A stretch of DNA of 64,000 bases from Furfurilactobacillus milii (GTDB taxonomy: Bacteria; Bacillota; Bacilli; Lactobacillales; Lactobacillaceae), in contig NZ_JAIWJF010000004.1 in assembly GCF_021654115.1 (NCBI RefSeq), positions 62,001 through 126,000 of the forward strand. The letters run 5' to 3'. This document shows, one piece after another, positions 35,108 through 43,314 of the stretch. Under the pieces are notes generated by a model. It made no database searches. It saw only the letters and a program-made list of their open reading frames with translations, and had not been told where the DNA came from. Positions within the stretch are counted from its first letter, which is position 1; every line of letters begins with the position of its first letter. Made by a program: the position numbers and the translations under genes.

Positions 35108-36634
35108 CTAAAATCGACCAGTTCTCCTCAAAATCGGTGTCATACCGTAAACCTCTTCGAAGAATTTACGTTTGCCATTGAAAGTCCAAGTCTCCAACTC
35201 AATGTCATCATTAGCGGTGGCATGGATGATGATTTCTGGCTTCTTGATAGAAACACTGATTTTAGAAATCTTATGCAACCGACTGTCATCTAGCGCATCT
35301 GCCAAACGTAAAATAGCCGCCAGCTTTACCATCACTAACCGATTATCCATTGTGATGTTAAAACGGCTCAAATCAGCCGATACCGTTTCAGAACTGTGGT
35401 ACCGGGCAATGGCCGCCACTTCGACTTGTTCATCAGCGCGTAAGCCCAACATTTCGGAGTGATTAATAATGTACTCGGAGTGAAAAGCATGTTGCGTACT
35501 ATCAATGAACAGACCACTGTCTTGCAAAATAGCGGCCAATTGGAGTAACAGGCGCTCGCGAGAACCCAGTCCATGAATCTTCTTCAAGCGGTCAAATAAC
35601 TGGGTTGCAAACAACACGACAGACTGTTGGTGCCGTTCGTCGACGTGAAATCTACGTGCCAACTCGTAAGCTGCCCCCAGCATAACCTGACTAACCGCAT
35701 CGGTATTCCGTGGGTGTTTCTTCCGACTCATTTCTTCATCTACGACACACCCATCAATCACTTTAAAGTCAGTTAAGTGAATGGACTTTGTGTGCAAATG
35801 GTTGAAGACCTCATCCAGTAATAGGAAGAGTGGTAACACCTCATTAACTTGGTCAGCTGGCAGATTGTTTTCGTTCAACATGTCCTGCGGCGTCATTTGT
35901 ACAACAGACTGGAATTGTTTATCGAAGTCTTTGCGACTTAACTGAACGTACCGTTTACCCTTGGGAATGAGGTTCTCCAACAAATTCAGTTTGGAGCCCA
36001 TCAAAATAACCTTGTCAAACGGCTCATCGGGTAAGTACTGATAGAGACTCACTAGCTTTGAATGCAAATAATCGCTAAGGACTTCCTGATAGGACTCCAC
36101 TTTATGCTCTAAGTTTTGCAACTGGGTCGCAACTTGAAGCGGACCTAGGAACAACTCCCGGGTTAACGTTAGGTGCCCATCAACAAACATCATAAAATGT
36201 ACCATGCTGGCGCCAACTTGCATCAGCACTGTTCGACCACTAATGAGTTCGTTGAAGTTGGGCAACAATTGCGCTGCTTCATAAGAAAATAGCGATTCCT
36301 CATTGACCGTCATAAAATGCAAGGTCACACCCGTCATGATGTAAATGTGATCACGAATATAATCAATATTCTCTGCTCTGGTAATTGTATGTGAGGCCAC
36401 CAGGCGATAATCCGTCACGTTATAATCCTTCAGCAATTGTAAAAAACGCTGAAGAATCGTGACAACTTCGTCAGACCGTTCCGGGTCAATTCGTTTCCCC
36501 GCAAACAAATCGTTGCCTAGATGAATGGGTGCACTGACCCGCTCAATGACTGCTTGTCTCTTAACATCAACGATGATTAGCTGCATGTCCTGCGCACTAA
36601 TCACCATTGCGCCATATAAACTTCCTTTGGCCAT
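35108..36634 (-). CDS. Ppx/GppA-like protein with C-terminal HD domain
   Basis: The 508-residue protein has an ASKHA-type half (VLMQVGASMVHFMMFVDG in the middle, weaker in the glycine motif than true Ppx) and a C-terminal HD-type half (HSEYIINHSEMLGL, then ARYHSSE and RLADALD). This two-domain layout matches long exopolyphosphatases/guanosine pentaphosphatases. The N-terminal catalytic motif looks degenerate (GAMVISAQDMQLIIVDV in place of DLGSNS), so it may sense rather than cut. It is 21 bp after ppk2. Confidence 0.82.
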   Translation of the reverse strand: MAKGSLYGAMVISAQDMQLIIVDVKRQAVIERVSAPIHLGNDLFAGKRIDPERSDEVVTILQRFLQLLKDYNVTDYRLVASHTITRAENIDYIRDHIYIMTGVTLHFMTVNEESLFSYEAAQLLPNFNELISGRTVLMQVGASMVHFMMFVDGHLTLTRELFLGPLQVATQLQNLEHKVESYQEVLSDYLHSKLVSLYQYLPDEPFDKVILMGSKLNLLENLIPKGKRYVQLSRKDFDKQFQSVVQMTPQDMLNENNLPADQVNEVLPLFLLLDEVFNHLHTKSIHLTDFKVIDGCVVDEEMSRKKHPRNTDAVSQVMLGAAYELARRFHVDERHQQSVVLFATQLFDRLKKIHGLGSRERLLLQLAAILQDSGLFIDSTQHAFHSEYIINHSEMLGLRADEQVEVAAIARYHSSETVSADLSRFNITMDNRLVMVKLAAILRLADALDDSRLHKISKISVSIKKPEIIIHATANDDIELETWTFNGKRKFFEEVYGMTPILRRTGRF

Positions 36635-36655
36635 GACATCCCCCTCTTACTTATT

Positions 36656-37543
36656 TCACGCTTTTTTGTCCGTTTGCAAATGATTCAAAATTTCATGTAA
36701 CTGCTGTTTTTGTTCGTCGGTAACCGTTGGATATTCTGGCTTCAAGGCTGCCAATCTGGTCGTTAAAATGTCTGAAACAACCATCCGTGAATTCCATTTA
36801 GAATCTGATGGAATGATGTACCATGGATTTTCCTTTGTAGCCGTGTGATTCAACATATCTTCATAAGCTTTCTGGTAATCATCCCAAAAGGCACGTTCCT
36901 TGATGTCAGCCGCGGAAAACTTCCAGTTCTTATCAGGCACTTCAATGCGTTTTTCAAACCGGCGCTTCTGTTCATCCCGCGAATAGTGGAGGAAGAACTT
37001 CACCATAATGAATCCATTGTGTTGTAAATATTCTTCATAGTGCGCAATATCGCGAAAACGTTGATTGAAGAGATCGTCGGTAATATCACTGAGCTTGTTA
37101 ATCCCCGGCAAATGTTGACCCAATAATATTTCAGGATGAACACGGCTAATCAACACGTCCTCATACTGGGAGCGGTTGAAAATTTGAATACTACCGCGAC
37201 GTGGCAGTGCAGAAGAAATTCGCCATAAATAATCGTGGGCCAACTCATTACTTGTTGGTTGCTTGAAGCTAACCACTGATGTACCTTCTGGGTCTAAACC
37301 GCTCATTACGTGACGAATCATGCTGTCTTTACCGGCCGCATCCATTCCTTGCAACAACACAACCACACCATAACTAGATTGGGCATATAAACGCGACTGG
37401 AGATCTGCCAATTTCGTAATGTTGTCAGCTAATTGAGCCTTGATTTTATCCTTGTCTGGCACCGGGCTTTGCAAACTAGTTGCCTGATTCTTTAAATGAA
37501 GCCGTTCACTACCATCAAAACGATATTCACTTTCATAATTCAT
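36656..37543 (-). CDS. ppk2: Polyphosphate kinase 2 family protein
   Basis: The 295-residue protein has a P-loop GMDAAGKDS at 66-74, the DPEGTSVVSFKQPT region, the catalytic core FNRSQYEDVLISRVHP and the lid RDEQKRRFEKR. PPK2 enzymes use polyphosphate to phosphorylate nucleoside mono- or diphosphates. The single-domain size fits class I or III; substrate class is not certain. I chose the ATG at 37543 (GGGAG upstream) because the extra 13 residues in front look unlike the family. It is the first gene of the cluster. Confidence 0.92.
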   Translation of the reverse strand: MNYESEYRFDGSERLHLKNQATSLQSPVPDKDKIKAQLADNITKLADLQSRLYAQSSYGVVVLLQGMDAAGKDSMIRHVMSGLDPEGTSVVSFKQPTSNELAHDYLWRISSALPRRGSIQIFNRSQYEDVLISRVHPEILLGQHLPGINKLSDITDDLFNQRFRDIAHYEEYLQHNGFIMVKFFLHYSRDEQKRRFEKRIEVPDKNWKFSAADIKERAFWDDYQKAYEDMLNHTATKENPWYIIPSDSKWNSRMVVSDILTTRLAALKPEYPTVTDEQKQQLHEILNHLQTDKKA

Positions 37544-37798
37544 CCTACCCACTCCCAACTTTCTTGCTAAAATCCTTGGCAATTCTCTTGTTAACTTTAT
37601 TTTACTGGCTTCCCTAACAAAGTTAAATCAAATTAAGCAAAAACACGCCCCTTTTTGGAAATTATCGAAAAACTTGTTCTCGATTGAACAAACTATGCTA
37701 GCGTTATGATGTAAGTTTGTTTGATTCGTCAGTGTTCGTTGTCCTTACGAATTAGACTGAAAACACGGTGGCATCGGCCACAAATACGGAGGATTCTC

Positions 37799-38599
37799 AT
37801 GATTAAAATGGTTGCTTTGGACTTAGACGGCACTCTATTGACGAGTGACAAAAAAATCAGTCCACGTAATGAAAAGATTTTAAAACAACTCCATCAGCAA
37901 GGCATCAAAGTGGTGCTCTGTACTGGTCGACCAATTAACGCCATTTGGAAATATATTGAACAGCTTGGTCTTACTAACGAAGACGACTACACCATCACAT
38001 TTAATGGTGCATTAGTTATTCAAAATGTCGGCCACCAAAAGCTATTTCAACAAGGGATTAGAAAAGAAGATTTATCCTTACTCCACGAATATTGTAGTGA
38101 ACACCACTACCCACTCGATGTCTTGGACTTTGAACAGGTTTGGCCACTGGCTGACTTGCCTGACTCTTATTACGAAAAAATGCTCAACGCGGGGTTAACC
38201 TTTACTCACCGTGATTTCAAAGACTTACCTGAAGGTGACTACAGCAAGGCTGTCATGTCGTACGACGCAGACGTACTGGACGATGCCGTTGCCAACCTCA
38301 CACCGGCAATGACCGCCAAATATCATGCAGTTCGCTCACAACCAAAGATTCTTGAATTTTTGGATAAAGACATGGACAAACATGTTGGCCTTAGCGCTTT
38401 GTTGAAACACTACAACATGACGTTTGATAACCTGATGTCATTCGGTGATGCTGAAAACGATCTAGGTATGTTGAAGGCAGCCAAAGTTGGCGTGGTTATG
38501 GATAATGGCAAACCCGAAATCAAAGCGGCGGGAACCGACGTTACGAGTAACAACGATGACGACGGTGTCGCTCAATTTTTGGAAAAGTTTGCTTTCTAA
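37799..38599 (+). CDS. Cof-type HAD phosphatase
   Basis: The 266-residue protein has HAD motif I (VALDLDGTLLTSD near the start), motif II in LCTGRP, a large type IIB cap and motif III/IV in MSFGDAENDLGML. Such enzymes remove phosphate from sugar phosphates or flavin precursors in the cytoplasm; the true substrate is unknown. CGGAGG precedes the ATG at 37799. An upstream in-frame extension exists but lacks a site. Single-gene unit with terminator. Confidence 0.92.
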   Translation: MIKMVALDLDGTLLTSDKKISPRNEKILKQLHQQGIKVVLCTGRPINAIWKYIEQLGLTNEDDYTITFNGALVIQNVGHQKLFQQGIRKEDLSLLHEYCSEHHYPLDVLDFEQVWPLADLPDSYYEKMLNAGLTFTHRDFKDLPEGDYSKAVMSYDADVLDDAVANLTPAMTAKYHAVRSQPKILEFLDKDMDKHVGLSALLKHYNMTFDNLMSFGDAENDLGMLKAAKVGVVMDNGKPEIKAAGTDVTSNNDDDGVAQFLEKFAF

Positions 38600-38637
38600 A
38601 ATTGATGGAACCATCTTCTCATACACTTAACATACGT

Positions 38638-38683
38638 AAAAAAATTGGCTATGTTCGTTTGAATTGAACATAACCAATTTTTA
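38638..38683 (+). terminator. Terminator of the HAD gene
   Basis: AAATTGGCTATGTTC and GAACATAACCAATTT form a near-perfect hairpin ending in TTTTT. Confidence 0.85.
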
Positions 38684-38727
38684 ATAGGCAACTCAATCTT
38701 TTAGCATCTAATCAAGGGGAGGTTTAT

Positions 38728-39546
38728 ATGAAAGTATTACTTGGACTAAAGGGCAGTACGGATCCCGCACAATACCGCAACCGACTCCAGTATCATCCCG
38801 ATGTCTTCGAATTTTATTTAGATCAACACGACTTAACCTCAGAAGGCCTCGCTCATTTGCAAGATGCCATTGACGAAGCAAAGACTGTCACACCAAGAAT
38901 TGTGATGCACCAACCGATGCGGTATGGCAAGTGGTTCAACGAAATGGTCACACCGGAAAAAGAAATGCCGGACTTGTACCATTTTCTGCGGTACAGTTCC
39001 GACACATTGCTAAATTTAGCCGTTAAAAACGACATTCAGTTATTATTACACGGTTCTTACTCGCGGCAAACGCAGTATTTCATCGACCTGTATCCCAATT
39101 TTGAGACAGCTCAACATGTTGTCTTCGAACGGTTGGATGAATACGCCAAACAAGGCGGCGACAACATCATGTTCGAAAATTCTATCTCGCCACTATTTTT
39201 CTATGGCGATTCTCACATGGATCAGGTTATTTTCGATCGTAACTACCGGTTGGCGTTTGATACCAGCCATTGTTTCATCAAAAATCATGGCAGCAATGAC
39301 GTGTTAGCAGCATCCCTAGCCAAACTGGGTGATCATGTCGTTCACTACCACCTCGTCGATTCAATGGGCCTAACGCACGATAGCCTAACGCTTGGGCTTG
39401 GCCGGATTGACTGGGCTCGCGTATTGCCACTGTTGAATCCTAAAGCATCCAGCATTTTCGAAATTAATCTGGCAGATCCTACTAAAGCCACCGAAATGCT
39501 CAACTCATACGACTATCTAAAGCAAATTGCAGCAAATTTAGATTAG
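38728..39546 (+). CDS. TIM-barrel protein, xylose isomerase/endonuclease IV-like
   Basis: The 272-residue protein shows the AP endonuclease 2 family layout: RIVMHQPMRYG, LLLHGSYSRQ, NIMFENSISPLFF, AFDTSHCF, HYHLVDSMG with LGLGRIDW, and IFEIN at the end. His, Glu and Asp in these strands would bind metal ions. It could be a sugar-phosphate isomerase/epimerase or a DNA repair enzyme. GGGGAGG precedes the ATG. It is convergent with, and overlaps by 9 bp, a CPBP protease gene. Confidence 0.78.
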   Translation: MKVLLGLKGSTDPAQYRNRLQYHPDVFEFYLDQHDLTSEGLAHLQDAIDEAKTVTPRIVMHQPMRYGKWFNEMVTPEKEMPDLYHFLRYSSDTLLNLAVKNDIQLLLHGSYSRQTQYFIDLYPNFETAQHVVFERLDEYAKQGGDNIMFENSISPLFFYGDSHMDQVIFDRNYRLAFDTSHCFIKNHGSNDVLAASLAKLGDHVVHYHLVDSMGLTHDSLTLGLGRIDWARVLPLLNPKASSIFEINLADPTKATEMLNSYDYLKQIAANLD

Positions 39547-40221
39547 CATTGCGAACATTGCAAACGCATTATTTGCAAAGTGGAGACCAATGTCGAAGCG
39601 GATATCTTTTGTTTGAACATAAGTTGTCGCTAAGATAGCGCCCATGACAAAGTACACCCACGCATCTGGTGTCCACAAATTTGTGTGCAGTTGGGCAAAC
39701 AGCAGACCATTCACGATGATTCCCAAGACTTTCACCCACCGTTTGTTCAACTTCATGAAGAAGTAATTAAAGAACAGGCCACGGAAAATGAGTTCTTCCA
39801 GAATTGGTGCGCCAAACACGCCAAAGTACAAGGTTAACCACGGCGTTGTCTTAAACATCTGTTCAATGGCCTTTTGATTTTCCGACGACTTGCTGTGAAT
39901 CAAGCCTTCCGCCACGATTAACGCAATCAGTGCCAGCACCATCAGTCCAAGAACGAGCCATTTGTGACGACGGGTGGGTTGTTGATCAAAATAACGTGGT
40001 TCACGGTTAGCTAATCCATTTTGATACGCTCGCCATAATGCCCAGAATACTAAAATACTTACTATTGTGGTAATTACGCCAAACGTGATTTGGGCAGGTA
40101 CACTCGTCAATCGGAGCATGCTGGGCAGTTGTGAAGGCGTTGCTGCCACTTGTTCAAGCAGGAACAGGCCAAACATTGCGCCGGCTCCCATTAGATACCT
40201 TCTGATACGGTCTGCTGTCAT
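39538..40221 (-). CDS. CPBP (CAAX/Abi) family intramembrane protease, paralogue 1
   Basis: The 227-residue membrane protein has six to seven helices and the CPBP motifs: APILEELIFRG (the Glu-Glu-x-x-x-Arg motif), LFAQLHTNLW and a late GLHFANN. Related proteins act in bacteriocin self-immunity or protein processing. It is clearly paralogous to the protein at 42107-42781: RHKWL, SENQK, APILEEL and TTYV all recur in order. Function of either copy is unknown. Confidence 0.87.
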   Translation of the reverse strand: MTADRIRRYLMGAGAMFGLFLLEQVAATPSQLPSMLRLTSVPAQITFGVITTIVSILVFWALWRAYQNGLANREPRYFDQQPTRRHKWLVLGLMVLALIALIVAEGLIHSKSSENQKAIEQMFKTTPWLTLYFGVFGAPILEELIFRGLFFNYFFMKLNKRWVKVLGIIVNGLLFAQLHTNLWTPDAWVYFVMGAILATTYVQTKDIRFDIGLHFANNAFAMFAMLI

Positions 40222-40324
40222 TTATCGTCACCACTTTTAATCCATTTATTAGGCATATCATAGGCAGTATGTTGCGATGAGTGCAAGGAAAACTGTCTTG
40301 ACTAATTTTTATATTAGCAGACGT

Positions 40325-40370
40325 AAACACGCTGGCCTCTCAAAAAACTGAGAAGTCAGCGTGTTTTTTA
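40325..40370. terminator. Hairpin with T-run, orientation uncertain
   Basis: AAACACGCTG and CAGCGTGTTT close a hairpin with inner arms CTCTCA/TGAGAAG, followed by TTTTTT on the plus strand. No plus-strand gene lies just upstream, so it may serve read-through, or the minus-strand gene beyond repeat copy 6. Confidence 0.6.
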
Positions 40371-40410
40371 TCATATTGTTTGAAATTGTACGAGCCATAC
40401 TGTCGCCTGC

Positions 40411-40580
40411 GGTTGTCAATATTAAAACACTGTCGCGGGACCGATTCGAGCCTGTTAAACCACAGTCTCTCATCTCGCCATGAAGCCGCAACTCACGTCT
40501 TCATGACCGTCCGTGCTGTAAATTCGGAAAAACACCGAATCAACAGCACCTTCACGACTTGGTTTCAATATTGACGCCCT
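40411..40580 (-). repeat. Structured intergenic repeat, subfamily B, copy 6
   Basis: On the minus strand the arms GTCAATATTGAAAC and GTTTTAATATTGAC pair apart from one G-T. Hairpin 1 is GGTGCTGTTGATTCGG / CCGAATTTACAGCAC and hairpin 2 CATGAAG/CTTCATG. Junctions read GTCGTG, GGACGGTC, GGCGAGATGAGAGAC and CTCGAATCGGTCCCGCG, slightly decayed from the consensus. It lies downstream of the secreted-protein gene at 40633. Confidence 0.73.
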
Positions 40581-40632
40581 TCGGCTACGCATGAAAACAT
40601 TAGGGATGTTAGTTCAGAACTAATCTATCAAA

Positions 40633-41220
40633 TTAGCCGTTTTCTCTTATGTTGTATAACGCTAACTGACTTACACTATCGCCGGATTTCTGCGCCTCCG
40701 TCAGTGCGGTTCTCAACAAACGTGTCGGAACGTACGACGATGATGTCGTTGGCTCATAATCAATTTTATAAGCCTTAGTAGTTCCTGAGGATGTGACGGG
40801 AGCGACCCAAATACGATAATGACTTCCTGCACGCAGGCCATCAAAACGAACCATATTTTGTTCTGATGTACCAGACAATGCTGCACTAGACAATCTTAAG
40901 GTGATCGGTGCTGACCATCCTGACGGTGCCTGTCCACTCGCTAATCCTGATGGCAAGTCAGTCGCCGTTTTTGTCAGCGTGTAGTTGCTGACTGTTTCTG
41001 TACTGATTTTTTTGGCAGGTGCCTTTTTAGGCGTCGTTTTTTTAGTTGAACTCTGTGAAGCCGATTTTGATGAATCCTTCTTCGATGTTGCCTTTGTTGA
41101 GCTTGACTGCGTTTGGCTAGTGGCTGGCTTCGACTCTGCCACCGGTTTAACGGTCAGAGCGCCGACACCGATTGCCGCCAAAGCAACGATTAAAATATAA
41201 ATATAATTGCGGGGCCGCAT
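40633..41220 (-). CDS. Unknown exported or anchored protein with Ser/Thr/Lys-rich linker
   Basis: The 195-residue protein starts with a basic end and one hydrophobic helix (about 6-24), with no lipobox Cys. A Ser/Thr/Lys-rich linker (about 33-75) leads to a C-terminal domain of about 110 residues with beta-strand character (APITLRLSSAAL, YRIWVAPVTSS). It is probably tethered to the membrane with the domain outside. No family recognised. TGAGGAGG precedes the ATG. Confidence 0.72.
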   Translation of the reverse strand: MRPRNYIYILIVALAAIGVGALTVKPVAESKPATSQTQSSSTKATSKKDSSKSASQSSTKKTTPKKAPAKKISTETVSNYTLTKTATDLPSGLASGQAPSGWSAPITLRLSSAALSGTSEQNMVRFDGLRAGSHYRIWVAPVTSSGTTKAYKIDYEPTTSSSYVPTRLLRTALTEAQKSGDSVSQLALYNIRENG

Positions 41221-41349
41221 AAAAACCTCCTCAGGGGGTTGCTGCTTAAGAACAGAACAATAACTTTAATGCATAATTATCGCCTCAAACGGAAACAATG
41301 TCAAATTTGCACAGTTTGCGCGCAATTCTGCCAAACTCAGAAAACGCGG

Positions 41350-42039
41350 TCAATTGAGTGCGTCAGTAATCTTCGCATTGGTATCAAACTGATATTTTAG
41401 TCCACTTACTATTGCGACTGGAACGCCTGCATCACGCTGACCCATCTCCAACCCAGCCGCAGCAGCGACCATATCACACAATGTTTCTGTAGACCGCATT
41501 GGCGTTAATCCGTACACACCAATTGCTACTTGTGTTGCCCCCTTTTTGTCAGGTCGTCCATCGCTATCTGTAATGACAACAGAAACAGGCACACCAAACG
41601 CCGTTGTGAGTGTCAACGCGATTTTTCGCGCGGAAGTATCAGGAAATTCCGGTAGCAAGATGGCCTTTTCATCATCAATTTTATCTACACCTGCACTGGT
41701 TAAAAACAATCCGTTGGGCATTTGACCACCAATAAAATTATTTGTCACAGTTAATCGTTCAGCGGTTGTGTCACCCGTTTCGTTTATCATAAGTTGGATT
41801 AAGCGAGCATCTTTACGTGGAATCCGTTGATGAATCTTCTGTGCGTCAATCAAGGGCGCGACATTTTTTAACATGACCTCTCGATTTTCAGTAATCGATA
41901 CAATTTTTGAAGCAACGCAGAAGACGTCATGCTGTTTAACAATAATTTGGTTTTCATGAACTGCTTTTACAATGAGCCGACCAATATTATCTTCGACTCG
42001 AACTTGACCTATATCTTTTAAACCAATTACTTCCACCAC
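41350..42039 (-). CDS. CofE-like protein (coenzyme F420-0:L-glutamate ligase family)
   Basis: The 229-residue protein follows the CofE pattern: DVFCVASKIVSITENR early, TSAGVDKIDDEKAILLPEFPDTSARKI in two motif blocks and VVITDSDGRPDKKGATQVAIG late. True CofE adds glutamate to F420-0 with GTP. No other F420 gene is in the window and F420 is not typical of lactobacilli, so a different ligase role is possible. The start is GTG at 42039 behind GAGGAGGGCGG. The gap to the next gene (130 bp) shows no obvious signal. Confidence 0.78.
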   Translation of the reverse strand: MVEVIGLKDIGQVRVEDNIGRLIVKAVHENQIIVKQHDVFCVASKIVSITENREVMLKNVAPLIDAQKIHQRIPRKDARLIQLMINETGDTTAERLTVTNNFIGGQMPNGLFLTSAGVDKIDDEKAILLPEFPDTSARKIALTLTTAFGVPVSVVITDSDGRPDKKGATQVAIGVYGLTPMRSTETLCDMVAAAAGLEMGQRDAGVPVAIVSGLKYQFDTNAKITDALN

Positions 42040-42106
42040 GTTACCGCCCTCCTCAGGCTGTGTTCAATCAATTTCAATATTAAAAAATTCATTTAAAAGA
42101 CGATAA

Positions 42107-42781
42107 CTAATAAAAGAGAGCAACTAAATTATTTAGCATGTGCAGTGCGATGCTAAATTTAACATTCTTAGTTGTCACATATGTCGTGGCAAAAAGCATC
42201 CCCATTACGGTGTAGACCCACATTCCTGGTGAAAACAGTGACGTGTGAACACTGGCAAAAAATAAGCCGTTGGTAATAATGCCTAAACCTCTTACCCATG
42301 GGTTGTCCATTCCTTTGAAAAAGAACACAAAAAATAATCGTCGAAAAAGCAACTCCTCAATTATTGGTGCTAAAACGACTACACCGTATATATTGAGAAT
42401 TGGAAATTCCGTAATAGCCTTAACAACCATTTTCTGGTTTTCTGAATCAGGCGTCTTTATAAAATGTTGTACGATAATGAATACGATCAAGATCAGGACC
42501 ATTATTCCAAACATCAACCATTTATGCTTACGAGTAGGCTGATGCTCAATATACGCATTACCATAATAGCGTCGGGCATCGTCGAACGTATACAATTCCA
42601 GCCAAATAAATAGAATTGAAGTAATTGTCACCAAAACAATAAACAGCCATTGGTAATCTCTAGATTCCGATACACCTATTAATTCAGGCATGTGAGCAGG
42701 AAGCTGTGACGTTTGATACAAAAATAGCATCACCCAAATGGTAATAATGCCAATAACATAACGACTAATTTTTGCTTTCAT
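42107..42781 (-). CDS. CPBP (CAAX/Abi) family intramembrane protease, paralogue 2
   Basis: This protein of about 224 residues has the CPBP motifs APIIEELLFRR, FFASVHTSLF and ALHMLNN. It is a diverged paralogue of the gene at 39538-40221, with RKHKWL, SENQK and ATTYV in the same places. I set the start at the ATG 42781 because MKAKISRY lines up with the start of the paralogue; ATGs at 42790 and further up are possible. The ribosome site is weak (AAGG). Confidence 0.83.
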   Translation of the reverse strand: MKAKISRYVIGIITIWVMLFLYQTSQLPAHMPELIGVSESRDYQWLFIVLVTITSILFIWLELYTFDDARRYYGNAYIEHQPTRKHKWLMFGIMVLILIVFIIVQHFIKTPDSENQKMVVKAITEFPILNIYGVVVLAPIIEELLFRRLFFVFFFKGMDNPWVRGLGIITNGLFFASVHTSLFSPGMWVYTVMGMLFATTYVTTKNVKFSIALHMLNNLVALFY

Positions 42782-42956
42782 AAATAACATCTGCCTTATA
42801 TCATCATTTATAATCTTTTTAATTATTCTACAACGAATGCAGCGTTTACACACGAAATGGCTTTTAACAACGTTTGCACTGAATTTTTTTAGATGATAAA
42901 AGTACTAAATCGAGCTTTAACGATGGTGAAATATCGATCATTGCCAACAAACTAAC

Positions 42957-42970
42957 GGAACTCTGTCTGC
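42957..42970 (-). repeat. Remnant of subfamily A repeat end
   Basis: The short word CGGAACTCTGTCT matches the right-hand end of repeat copy 1 (839-851) and lies 47 bp before B copy 7. It looks like the last trace of an A(-) copy that once formed an A/B pair, as at 708-1122 and 53879-54316. Confidence 0.4.
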
Positions 42971-43017
42971 TTAACTTCGGTGATTCAGTCAAACTGCATA
43001 GCACTATCTGAGCTGAA

Positions 43018-43190
43018 GGGCGTCAAACATGAATGCAAGTCGTGAACGCGGTGTTAATCAGGCGGCTTTTATGCCTGATTTACACCGCAGGACGGTCGTG
43101 AAGACGTGAACTTCGGCTTTACGGCGAGGTGAAAGACGGTGAACTTCCGGCTTGAACCGGTCCCACGGCGGCGTTCATGTTTGACAACCG
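43018..43190 (+). repeat. Structured intergenic repeat, subfamily B, copy 7
   Basis: Arms GTCAAACATGAA and TTCATGTTTGAC are exact complements; AGCTGA and TCAGCT outside extend the stem. Hairpin 1 is GCGGTGT-TAATCAGGC / GCCTGATT-ACACCGC, replacing the GTAAC/GTTAC stem of copy 2 with new paired bases. Hairpin 2 is GTGAAG/CTTTAC. Junctions GTCGTG, GGACGGTC, GGCGAGGTGAAAGACGGTG and TTGAACCGGTCCCACGG equal those of copy 2. Confidence 0.78.
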
Positions 43191-43243
43191 CAAGCGTCAG
43201 CTTAACCATTAATTGACCCCTGCATTAACAAAATGAGTACAGC

Positions 43244-43282
43244 AAAAAGTCGCTACCAATTTTTCATCAGTAACGACTTTTT
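43244..43282 (-). terminator. adhE terminator
   Basis: On the minus strand AAAAAGTCGTTAC folds with GTAGCGACTTTTT, 30 bp after the adhE stop. Confidence 0.85.
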
Positions 43283-43314
43283 CAAACTTCATTTATTTCC
43301 AAGAATACTTAATC

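Noticed and set aside
41350-42039. Evidence for a full F420 pathway
   Set aside because: Only the CofE-like gene is present; no cofC, cofD, cofG or cofH homologue occurs in the window.
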